Shown here: positions 1 to 4,961 of the stretch, one piece after another
Position numbering within the stretch: the stretch's first letter is position 1
Layout of the letters: each line of letters opens with the position of its first letter
NCBI GenBank assembly: GCA_043101835.1
Contig: JBICHM010000347.1
Span: 1-5,927, forward strand
Direction: 5' to 3'
DNA: 5,927 bases
From: JBICHM01 sp043101835
GTDB taxonomy: Bacteria; Planctomycetota; Phycisphaerae; Phycisphaerales; UBA1924
Notes under the pieces: generated by a model
Told to the model about the DNA's origin: nothing
Databases searched by the model: none
Seen by the model: only the letters and a program-made list of their open reading frames with translations
Made by a program: the position numbers and the translations under genes

Positions 1-797
1 AGCTCGAGGTTCTTCGCGCCCTGCGTGGACTCTTCCCAGAACTCCGGCGGCACGCTGAGGCCGGGCATGTCGGGCGTCGCGGCGAGCACCAGCGTCGGGA
101 TCGCGAGGTCCGGCAGATCAGGGCGCAGGTCGATCATGAACATCTCGATGACATACTGCGCGACCGCGTCGCCGTCGGAGCGCTGCATCATCGCGAGGAT
201 CTCCTGGGCGCGGTCCCTGTCCTGCACCATGGTGTCGGCGCTCGCGGCGAACTGCTGCATCCACACGGCGCCGCCGGCGGCGCGGAGCTGCGGGGCGAAC
301 TGGGTCTCGACGAACTCGCGGCGCTGATCGGGCGTCAGCTCCGTCTGCACCGGCGCGACGATGAAGCCGTCGAGGTTGATCACGCCGGCGAAGGGATCCG
401 GATGCTCCACGCCGATGCGCAGCGCGAGGTGGCCCCCCATCGAGTGGCCCATGACGAACGGGGCCTCCATCTCGTGGATCGCGGCCAGCTCGGCGATCGC
501 ATCGATCGCGCCGCCGAGCAGCGGCGTGCCGGCGGGATCCTCGGGGACCTCCGCCTCCGAGCCGCCAAAGCCCGGCAGCGTGACGGCGTACATCGTGTAG
601 CGGTCGGCGTTGCGCTCCATGAACTCGCGCCAGACCGTCCAGTCGCTCGCGAGGCCGGGGATGAGCACGAGATCCACCGGCCCGTCGCCCATCCGCTCGA
701 CATGCGCGAGGCCGTCGGGGGCGCGCACGGACTCCGCCGAGGCGTGCGAGGCGAGCAGGGTGAGTGCGACCGATGCGACGGCGATGCGGGTGCGCAT
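1..797 (-). CDS. Exported alpha/beta-hydrolase, 3' end cut by window edge
   Basis: Alpha/beta-hydrolase fold enzyme, probably an esterase or related hydrolase acting outside the cytoplasm; the substrate cannot be read from the sequence. The start at 797 is supported by a near-perfect Shine-Dalgarno (AAGGAGGT, minus strand) 4 nt upstream. Residues 1-21 look like a Sec signal peptide: Arg-rich start, hydrophobic core VASVALTLLA, cleavage motif A19-S20-A21. The mature part shows the usual order of motifs: LIPG at 45-48 (oxyanion-hole loop), LPGFGGS at 74-80, and the nucleophile elbow GHSMGG at 117-122 with Ser119 as the predicted nucleophile. About 265 codons are visible; the catalytic His, expected near the C-terminus, lies beyond position 1, so completeness cannot be judged. 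It sits 63 bp downstream of pyrF on the same strand with no visible terminator between them, so cotranscription is possible. The family call is firm, the specific function unknown. Confidence 0.88.
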   Translation of the reverse strand, partial: MRTRIAVASVALTLLASHASAESVRAPDGLAHVERMGDGPVDLVLIPGLASDWTVWREFMERNADRYTMYAVTLPGFGGSEAEVPEDPAGTPLLGGAIDAIAELAAIHEMEAPFVMGHSMGGHLALRIGVEHPDPFAGVINLDGFIVAPVQTELTPDQRREFVETQFAPQLRAAGGAVWMQQFAASADTMVQDRDRAQEILAMMQRSDGDAVAQYVIEMFMIDLRPDLPDLAIPTLVLAATPDMPGLSVPPEFWEESTQGAKNLE

Positions 798-860
798 GGA
801 AACCTCCTTCAAATCTGCAACTGACGGGCATGCGCAGCGATCGCGCGGCCTGTTGCACGG

Positions 861-1754
861 TTATCCGCTGAGCGGCGCGAGTTCTTCCACGAGTTTCGAC
901 GCCGCGTCGCGCACCGCCGGCGCCCAGTCGGCCATCTTCGGGTCGAAGGCGTAGATCACGCTGCGGCTGGCGGTGACGATCGCGCCCTCGCCCTTGCGGA
1001 ATAACGCCCGCACATCGTCGACCCCCCCGCCCTGGGCGCCGTAGCCGGGGACGAGCAGGAGGGCCGTCCCAAGGCGCTTGCGGAGATCGGCGGCGTCATC
1101 GGGCTTCGTCGCCGCGACGACGGCGCCGACATCGCTGAAGCCGCGCTCGCCGATGCGGTCCTGCCCGAGCCACTGCACGAGATCCGCCATGCGCTGCGCG
1201 ACGGTCTCGCCGCCGTCGAGGGAGAGCGACTGCACATGGTCGCTGTCGGGGTTGCTGGTGCGGACGAGGACGAAGAGCCCCCGCCCCCGCCCGGTGCGCT
1301 TCGCGACGCGGTCCATCGTGTCGAAGTACGACTGCACGACGCTCGGGCCGAGGTAGGCGCTGACGGTCACGGCGTCGGCGTCGCAGGCCTCGAAGGCCGC
1401 GGCGGCGTAGTGCTCGCTGGTGACGCCGATGTCGCCGCGCTTCGCATCGAGGATCACCAGCAGCCCGGCGTCGCGCGCCTCGGCGCAGACGCGCTCGAGC
1501 GCCAGCACCCCCGCGGCGCCGTACCGCTCGAAGCACGCGCTCTGGGGCTTCACCGCAGGCACAAGGCCCGCGACCGCGCGGACGATGTCGATGCTGAACC
1601 GCTCGATCGCCTGCACATGGGTGGGGAGATGGCGCTGCAGCACCGCGGGCAGGCGGTCGAATACGGGGTCGATACCCACGCAGGCGGGGGCGCCGCAGCG
1701 ATCGATCGCGTTCAGCAGGCGATCGGCGAAGTGTTCCGTCGGCCGGTCGGACAT
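861..1754 (-). CDS. pyrF: Orotidine 5'-phosphate decarboxylase (long, type-2 subfamily)
   Basis: Cytoplasmic enzyme of the last step of UMP synthesis: OMP to UMP plus CO2. The 297-residue length and motifs fit the longer OMP decarboxylase subfamily (TIGR02127-like) rather than the roughly 230-residue E. coli type. Visible motifs are GIDP at 27-30 (substrate-binding Asp on the first strand), KPQSACFE at 69-76, the catalytic DAKRGDIG at 103-110 with Lys105 as the proton donor, RTSNPDS at 165-171, VPGYGAQGG at 235-243 (phosphate loop), and TASRSVIYA at 261-269. The start at 1754 gives MSDRPTEHF, a natural family N-terminus. An in-frame ATG at 1793 would add 13 residues and share the palindromic CATG with the start of the divergent DUF971 gene; this is less likely. 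No well-spaced Shine-Dalgarno precedes 1754 (GAGGT is 12 nt away), but a TATAAC box ends 7 nt upstream, so the mRNA may be leaderless. Confidence 0.95.
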   Translation of the reverse strand: MSDRPTEHFADRLLNAIDRCGAPACVGIDPVFDRLPAVLQRHLPTHVQAIERFSIDIVRAVAGLVPAVKPQSACFERYGAAGVLALERVCAEARDAGLLVILDAKRGDIGVTSEHYAAAAFEACDADAVTVSAYLGPSVVQSYFDTMDRVAKRTGRGRGLFVLVRTSNPDSDHVQSLSLDGGETVAQRMADLVQWLGQDRIGERGFSDVGAVVAATKPDDAADLRKRLGTALLLVPGYGAQGGGVDDVRALFRKGEGAIVTASRSVIYAFDPKMADWAPAVRDAASKLVEELAPLSG

Positions 1755-1791
1755 GCGTGCGGTTATACCTCGACGCGCCAACAATGGCCCC
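1755..1791. promoter_or_regulatory. Divergent pyrF / DUF971 promoter spacer
   Basis: This 37-bp spacer separates two divergent start codons. Its only AT-containing element is GGTTATACC at 1761-1769. On the minus strand it reads TATAAC (1767-1762), five of six matches to a sigma-70 -10 box, placing a start site at or next to the pyrF ATG. On the plus strand it reads TATACC (1764-1769), a weaker -10 that would give the DUF971 gene a leader of about 16 nt. No convincing -35 element is seen on either strand. The promoter role is inference from position and composition. Confidence 0.4.
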
Positions 1792-2166
1792 ATGGAGCCG
1801 CCCCCGAAGCATCTCGATCTCCAGCGCGACCAGGGCCTGTCGGTGACCTGGGCCGACGGCGCGACGAGTTTCTTTCCGCTGGCCTACCTGCGCCGGATGA
1901 GCCCGTCAGCCGAGGCGCGGGAGCTCCGCGAGCAGATGGAGAAGAACCCGCTCACCGTGCTGCCCTCTGCGGGCGGCGGGCCGCTGCGCGCATCGGACGC
2001 GGAACTCGTCGGCAACTACGCCCTGCGCATCGTCTTCAGCGACGGGCACAAAACGGGGCTCTACTCCTGGTCGTACCTGCGGGAGATTGACCCAGACGCC
2101 CCGGCGCCGGCCGACGCGCCGCCGGGCGCAAGCGGGCCGGGGACGCCAGATTCCGACGCCGACTGA
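1792..2166 (+). CDS. DUF971 / GBBH-like N-terminal domain protein
   Basis: A 124-residue standalone DUF971 protein (Pfam GBBH-like_N, the fold at the N-terminus of gamma-butyrobetaine hydroxylase). Visible hallmarks are LSVTWADG at 16-23, the loop LRRMSPSAEARE at 33-44, and the strongly diagnostic VGNYALRIVFSDGH at 73-86 followed by TGLYSWSYLREID at 88-100. The SPSAE loop replaces the Cys-rich CPCAxC found in zinc-binding members; as far as I recall, standalone bacterial homologues commonly carry this Ser form, so I do not read it as damage. The C-terminal 24 residues are a Pro/Ala/Asp-rich tail, probably disordered. No biochemical role is established for the standalone proteins; some lie near iron-sulfur carrier genes, but none is present here. 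The ATG at 1792 has no Shine-Dalgarno. It is divergent from pyrF and followed by a separate promoter region, so probably monocistronic. Confidence 0.88.
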   Translation: MEPPPKHLDLQRDQGLSVTWADGATSFFPLAYLRRMSPSAEARELREQMEKNPLTVLPSAGGGPLRASDAELVGNYALRIVFSDGHKTGLYSWSYLREIDPDAPAPADAPPGASGPGTPDSDAD

Positions 2167-2178
2167 CGCGCCGATTCA

Positions 2179-2195
2179 CTGGCGCCCCCCTTGCG
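2179..2195 (+). promoter_or_regulatory. Putative sigma-54 (RpoN) promoter of the dehydratase gene
   Basis: The sequence CTGGCGC (2179-2185), four intervening C residues, and CTTGCG (2190-2195) match the sigma-54 -24/-12 consensus YTGGCACG-N4-TTGCW. The two invariant dinucleotides, GG at 2181-2182 and GC at 2193-2194, are separated by exactly 10 bp, the required spacing. Deviations are A to G and G to C in the -24 element and G instead of A/T after TTGC. The predicted start is near 2206, giving a leader of about 53 nt. In a GC-rich spacer such a match can arise by chance, so this is a candidate only. Confidence 0.42.
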
Positions 2196-2214
2196 GAAGG
2201 CCGATAGATCAACA

Positions 2215-2236
2215 CCGGGGCACGGATCCGCCCCGG
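2215..2236 (+). promoter_or_regulatory. GC-rich leader hairpin before the dehydratase gene
   Basis: A perfect 7-bp inverted repeat, CCGGGGC (2215-2221) and GCCCCGG (2230-2236), encloses the 8-nt loop ACGGATCC. It starts about 9 nt after the predicted sigma-54 start site and ends 10 nt before the Shine-Dalgarno GAGGAG (2247-2252), which it does not cover. It could stabilise the 5' end of the mRNA. There is no T-tract, so a terminator for the DUF971 gene is not supported. Confidence 0.35.
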
Positions 2237-2258
2237 CGACCCTCGCGAGGAGACCGGC

Positions 2259-3803
2259 ATGGATTCGCCGACCGCCCCCCGCCCGACACACCAGCAGCGC
2301 GCGATCGTCGTGGCGACGCCCGACGCCGCCCCGGCCGTGGTGGCCGCGCTCCGCGCCAGCCGCGGCGCCCCCGAGCCCGTCGGCGTCGTCCTCATCGGCG
2401 ACGCGACCGGCGCCCGCGCCGTGCAGGGCATCCGCGTGCTCGGCGGCGCCCATGACTTGGCGCGTGTCGTCGCCGACACCGCTTTCGACACCGCCCTCGT
2501 CTGCATCCCCTACGCCCGGCGTGAAGCCGCGGCGTATGTGCACCCGCTCCTCGCCAGCCTCGGCGTGACCGTTCGCACCGTGCCGTGCGTCCTCGACGCC
2601 CTGCGCGGCGTCGGCCCGCGCGTCGGCGGACCGCTGACGGCGGCCGATCTCGCGGGCCTCGTCGGGCGCGATGCGCGCACGCCGGATGCCGACCTGCTCG
2701 GGCGCGTGCTCCGCGGCAAGCGGGTGCTCATCACCGGCGCCGGGGGCAGCATCGGGGCAGAGCTCGCGCGCCTCGCCGCCGATCACGAGCCCTCGCTGCT
2801 CGCCCTGATGGACCGCTCCGAGAACGCGCTCTTCGAGATCGATCGCGAGCTCGGCGCCCGGTCGCCGAACCTCGCGCGCCGCATGCTGCTGCACGATGTC
2901 GTCGAGGCGGCGGGCACGAAGCGGCTGATCGGGCAGGTGCGCCCGGATGTGGTGTTCCACGCCGCGGCCCACAAGCATGTGCCGATGATGGAGGACCATC
3001 CCGGCCACGCGGTGACGAACAACCTCTTCGGCACGCGCGCGGTGGCGGAGGCGGCGATCGCCGCGGGCGCCGAGCGGTTCGTGCTGATCAGCACCGACAA
3101 AGCCGTGCACCCCTCGAGCGTGATGGGCGCGACGAAGCGCCTCGCCGAGCTGTATGTGCAGTCGCTGCGGGGGGCGCGCTCGACGCGTTGCGTCGCGGTG
3201 CGCTTCGGCAATGTGCTGGGCTCGGCGTGCAGCGTGCTGCCGATCTGGACCCGCCAGATCGAGGAGGGCGGGCCGGTGACTGTCACCGACCCGCGCATGA
3301 CGCGCTATTTCATGACGATCCCCGAAGCCGCGGCGCTGGTCGTGCAGGCCGCCGCGCTCGATGCGAGCGAGGCCGGCGGCGCCGATGTCTTCGTTCTCAA
3401 CATGGGCGACCCGGTGCGGATCTACGACCTCGCGGAGCGATTCATCCGCCTCCGCGGCTTCCGACCGGTGCTGCTCGGCGAGCAGGCCGAGCCGGGCAGC
3501 GCACCCCCTGTCGACACCGGCCTCATGGGTGTCGTCGTCACCGGCGCCCGGCCCGGCGAGAAGCTGCACGAGGAACTGGCCTACGAGGCCGAGGAACTCC
3601 GCCCGACGCCCATCGACGGCGTCATGGCCTGGCGGAGCCCGCGCGACGCCTTCGACGCCCAGGCGATGCTCGCCGACCTCGACAGCGCAAGAACTGCGCC
3701 CGATCGCGAGACGGTGCTCGAGGCGATCACGCGCTGGACGCCCGGCTTCGGGCGGGCTGCTGTTTGTACGGGTTCTGAAAGGGTGTTGACGCGTGCGGGT
3801 TGA
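2259..3803 (+). CDS. Nucleotide-sugar 4,6-dehydratase, CapD/WbpM/PglF class, no membrane helices
   Basis: Extended short-chain dehydrogenase/reductase, predicted to convert a UDP-N-acetyl hexosamine to a 4-keto-6-deoxy sugar (often UDP-GlcNAc), an early step toward modified sugars for surface polysaccharide or glycoprotein. Residues 14-115 resemble the first Rossmann-like domain of PglF/WbpM proteins (GVVLIGD at 42-48, IRVLGG at 58-63). The catalytic domain starts near 150: NAD loop TGAGGSIG at 159-166, DRSENALFEID at 185-195, HAAAHKHVPMME at 234-245, STDKAVHP at 278-285, then VMGATK at 288-293, where Met289 replaces the usual SDR Tyr as is normal for this class. FGNVLGS (316-322), RYFMTIPEA (349-357), MGDPV (382-386) and GARPGEKLHEEL (429-440) complete the signature. 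Unlike typical CapD/WbpM (about 600 residues, four N-terminal helices) there is no membrane segment, so it should be soluble. ATG 2259 has GAGGAG 6 nt upstream. The exact sugar is unknown. Confidence 0.9.
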   Translation: MDSPTAPRPTHQQRAIVVATPDAAPAVVAALRASRGAPEPVGVVLIGDATGARAVQGIRVLGGAHDLARVVADTAFDTALVCIPYARREAAAYVHPLLASLGVTVRTVPCVLDALRGVGPRVGGPLTAADLAGLVGRDARTPDADLLGRVLRGKRVLITGAGGSIGAELARLAADHEPSLLALMDRSENALFEIDRELGARSPNLARRMLLHDVVEAAGTKRLIGQVRPDVVFHAAAHKHVPMMEDHPGHAVTNNLFGTRAVAEAAIAAGAERFVLISTDKAVHPSSVMGATKRLAELYVQSLRGARSTRCVAVRFGNVLGSACSVLPIWTRQIEEGGPVTVTDPRMTRYFMTIPEAAALVVQAAALDASEAGGADVFVLNMGDPVRIYDLAERFIRLRGFRPVLLGEQAEPGSAPPVDTGLMGVVVTGARPGEKLHEELAYEAEELRPTPIDGVMAWRSPRDAFDAQAMLADLDSARTAPDRETVLEAITRWTPGFGRAAVCTGSERVLTRAG

Positions 3804-3827
3804 AACCGGCGTGCGGACTGGGACAAT
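3800..3827 (+). promoter_or_regulatory. Putative sigma-70-type promoter for the helical-protein / dut unit
   Basis: TTGAAA (3800-3805, five of six matches to the -35 consensus) and GACAAT (3822-3827, four of six to the -10 consensus) are separated by 16 bp. The -35 overlaps the stop codon of the dehydratase gene. The predicted start near 3834 gives a leader of about 130 nt, which would contain all the hairpins described at 3857-3964. ACAATACT is the most AT-rich stretch in this spacer. The call rests on consensus matching by eye. Confidence 0.4.
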
Positions 3828-3856
3828 ACTCCCCTGACGGAACGGGTGGACCCCGA

Positions 3857-3964
3857 CCCGGGATCGAACCGATGCGCAGGCAGTGCCCTGGCGCACCTGA
3901 TCACCGGGAGCCGTGGAGGCCGGCAGCATGGACCGGCCCAAGCGAGCGGAGCGGAGGTGCTCCG
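3857..3964 (+). promoter_or_regulatory. Structured 5' leader, candidate cis-regulatory RNA
   Basis: Three successive stem-loops can be drawn. (1) A long imperfect hairpin: CCCGGGATC (3857-3865) pairs with GATC-A-CCGGG (3899-3908, A3903 bulged), giving 9 bp. After an internal loop (3866-3872 against 3896-3898), TGCGCAGG (3873-3880) pairs with CCT-G-GCGCA (3887-3895, G3890 bulged), giving 8 bp around the loop CAGTGC. (2) GGCCGG (3918-3923) with CCGGCC (3933-3938); its 9-nt loop holds the ATG at 3928. (3) CGGAG-gtg-CTCCG (3952-3964), a 5-bp stem whose 5' arm is the Shine-Dalgarno of the next gene, immediately before its ATG at 3966. Burial of the ribosome-binding site suggests translational control. 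I cannot match it to a known riboswitch class. Confidence 0.45.
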
Positions 3965-3975
3965 AATGCCCATGA
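3928..3975 (+). CDS. Possible 15-codon leader peptide overlapping the next gene
   Basis: The frame reads MDRPKRAERRCSECP and then TGA. A Shine-Dalgarno GGAGG (3915-3919) lies 8 nt before its ATG. Its stop at 3973-3975 overlaps the ATG at 3972 in the ATGA arrangement typical of translational coupling. A ribosome translating it would run through the 3' arm of the second leader hairpin and open the third hairpin, exposing GGAGG at 3953-3957 for the downstream gene. The peptide is Arg-rich and ends with a CxxC pair. Chance frames this short are common, so expression is unproven; the layout is the argument, not the peptide. Confidence 0.3.
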   Translation: MDRPKRAERRCSECP

Positions 3976-4319
3976 ATGATCTCCAACGCGCCGTCCTCGA
4001 GACGACCGCCACGCGCGACCAGGCCGAGGCTTTGCTCGAGGGATTGCAGCGCGCCAAGGACGAGTGCGACGCCGTGCGCAAGCGCGAGGGTCGCCAGGAC
4101 CTGATGGCGCAGGTGCGGGGCTGCTCCAGCCTCGACGAGGCCATCGACTCGACGAAGCGCATGATCGCGGCGCTCGAGCGCGCTGTGCAGCAGGGTCGCG
4201 AGCGTCTCCGCGCCCGAGGCGAGGAGACGCCTGTTGACTCGGGCAGCGTCATCCTGCAGGGTGGCGCCGATGCAGCCCCGACCAACGGACGCGCCCTTAC
4301 CGCCTCCCGCCAGCGCTGA
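3966..4319 (+). CDS. Small helical (coiled-coil-like) protein of unknown function
   Basis: A 117-residue, highly charged cytoplasmic protein that I do not recognise. Residues 5-41 and 56-84 look like two long amphipathic helices with heptad-like spacing (for example LQRAVLETTATRD and IDSTKRMIAALERAVQQG), joined by a short loop containing Cys53; Cys34 lies in the first helix. The C-terminal 33 residues are Gly/Ala/Thr-rich and probably disordered, and part of them overlaps dut. No signal peptide or membrane segment is visible. ATG 3966 has GGAGGTG (3953-3959) 6 nt upstream, inside a small hairpin. A second ATG at 3972 (MNDLQ) overlaps the stop of the preceding 15-codon frame, so either start is possible. 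An upstream in-frame GTG at 3846 would add 40 low-complexity residues without a good ribosome-binding site, and I rejected it. The overlap with dut suggests coordinated expression; a two-helix bundle, chaperone-like or scaffold role is only a guess. Confidence 0.7.
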   Translation: MPMNDLQRAVLETTATRDQAEALLEGLQRAKDECDAVRKREGRQDLMAQVRGCSSLDEAIDSTKRMIAALERAVQQGRERLRARGEETPVDSGSVILQGGADAAPTNGRALTASRQR

Positions 4320-4773
4320 CCCCGACGCCCCCCCGCTGCTTCGTCTGCGCCGGCTGAGCAGCCGCGCAACGCTGCCCGCCTACCACAGCGACCTGGCCGC
4401 CGGCCTCGACCTGGCCTCGTGCCTCGACGAGGGCGCGGCGATCGTCATCCCGCCGGGGGAGGTCCGCCTCATCCCCTGCGGCTTCGCGATGGCGCTCCCG
4501 CCCGGCTTCGAGGCGCAGGTCCGCCCGCGCAGCGGCCTCGCCACGAAGCACGCCATCGGCATGCCGAATGCGCCGGGCACCATCGACGCCGACTACCGCG
4601 GCCAGGTGCAGGTGCCCCTGATCAACTGGGGACGCGAGCCCTTCACCGTCGAGCACGGCATGCGCATCGCGCAGATGCTGATCGCGCGCGTCGAGCACGC
4701 GCGGGTGATCGAGGTGGCGGAGCTCGATGAGACGGCGCGCGGCGAAGGCGGGTTTGGGTCGACGGGCGTGTAA
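4270..4773 (+). CDS. dut: Deoxyuridine 5'-triphosphate nucleotidohydrolase (dUTPase)
   Basis: Homotrimeric cytoplasmic dUTPase hydrolysing dUTP to dUMP and pyrophosphate, which keeps uracil out of DNA and feeds thymidylate synthesis. All five family motifs are present in order (numbering from ATG 4270, 167 residues): motif 1 AGLDL at 44-48; motif 2 RPRSGLA at 85-91; motif 3 GTIDADYRG at 103-111, with Asp106 the expected catalytic base; motif 4 MRIAQMLI at 131-138; and motif 5 RGEGGFGSTG at 157-166, the C-terminal arm closing over the nucleotide. A Pro/Ala-rich stretch of about 20 residues precedes the conserved core. In-frame starts are ATG 4270 (AGGGTGG at 4258-4264), GTG 4261, and TTG 4234 with a better-spaced GAGGAG at 4221-4226. 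All lie inside the preceding gene, and none occurs between 4270 and the core, so an overlap of at least 50 nt is unavoidable. Confidence 0.95.
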   Translation: MQPRPTDAPLPPPASADPDAPPLLRLRRLSSRATLPAYHSDLAAGLDLASCLDEGAAIVIPPGEVRLIPCGFAMALPPGFEAQVRPRSGLATKHAIGMPNAPGTIDADYRGQVQVPLINWGREPFTVEHGMRIAQMLIARVEHARVIEVAELDETARGEGGFGSTGV

Positions 4774-4780
4774 AGCCTTC

Positions 4781-4810
4781 ACCGAGCCGATCGCGCAAGC
4801 GATCGATCCC
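4781..4810 (-). repeat. R1 hairpin element, copy 1 (post-dut)
   Basis: A 30-nt element beginning 8 nt after the dut stop codon. Its core is a perfect 7-bp stem, CGATCGC (4788-4794) and GCGATCG (4799-4805), with a GCAA tetraloop on the plus strand. Its reverse complement matches 5785-5814 at 27 of 30 positions, including the asymmetric flanks, so the copies are inverted relative to each other. There is no T-tract. Its place after a stop codon suggests mRNA 3'-end stabilisation or a terminator-like role. Confidence 0.65.
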
Positions 4811-4856
4811 GTTGGACGACCGTTGCGCGAGAAGCGTTGGAGAAGACGGAGCCGGA

Positions 4857-4910
4857 GAAGCCCCCTCCGTCGCCTTCGGCGACACCTCCCCCGCGAGGGC
4901 GCGGGGGAGG
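4857..4910 (+). repeat. R2 double-hairpin repeat, copy 1
   Basis: A 54-nt repeat matching 5865-5918 at 50 of 54 positions in the same orientation. It folds into two adjacent hairpins: GTCGCC-TTC-GGCGAC (4869-4883), and the 10-bp stem CCTCCCCCGC (4885-4894) with GCGGGGGAGG (4901-4910) around the loop GAGGGC. It starts with GAAGCCCCCTCCGT. The strong palindromic structure and intergenic position fit a dispersed REP-like element. The remaining spacer to the next gene holds only a small GGCCG-cag-CGGCC hairpin at 4932-4944. Confidence 0.8.
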
Positions 4911-4961
4911 GCGCCCGAGTTGGCCGGAACTGGCCGCAGCGGCCCTGCGTAGGCTGAGTCG

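Noticed and set aside
118..858. A 246-codon minus-strand open frame across the hydrolase gene
   Set aside because: It is another frame of the same strand; the hydrolase frame carries the signal peptide, GHSMGG and an ideal Shine-Dalgarno, while this one is Arg-rich shadow.
1236..2090. A 284-codon plus-strand open frame crossing from pyrF into the DUF971 gene
   Set aside because: It is antisense to pyrF and out of frame with the DUF971 signature; no recognisable motif.
2200..2207. GCCGATAG, resembling a sigma-28 (FliA) -10 element
   Set aside because: No TAAA-like -35 lies about 15 nt upstream, where GGCG is found instead. The sigma-54 motif just upstream fits better.
3843..3860. CGGGT/ACCCG hairpin at the start of the leader
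   Set aside because: Its 3' arm (3856-3860) competes with the longer 3857-3908 stem, so I do not count it as a separate element.
3846..3875. tRNA T-arm-like sequence on the minus strand (GGTTCGATCC followed by a CCA)
   Set aside because: The T-stem has a mismatch, the distance to CCA is one base short, and no complementary 5' acceptor strand or D-arm exists upstream. The same bases are used in the plus-strand leader hairpin.
3895..3902. ACCTGATC, resembling part of the TPP riboswitch Thi box
   Set aside because: The essential CTGAGA half and the rest of the TPP core are absent, and the downstream genes are not thiamine-related.
2061..3986. A 641-codon open frame on the minus strand opposite the dehydratase gene
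   Set aside because: It is antisense to a gene with complete family motifs. Its translation is low-complexity Arg/His/Ala/Gly-rich, as expected of a shadow frame in GC-rich DNA.
4812..4826. A second sigma-54-like match (TTGGACG...GTTGC) upstream of the zinc-ribbon gene
   Set aside because: The GG to GC spacing is 9 bp rather than the required 10, and it lies about 135 nt from the start codon before strong hairpins.
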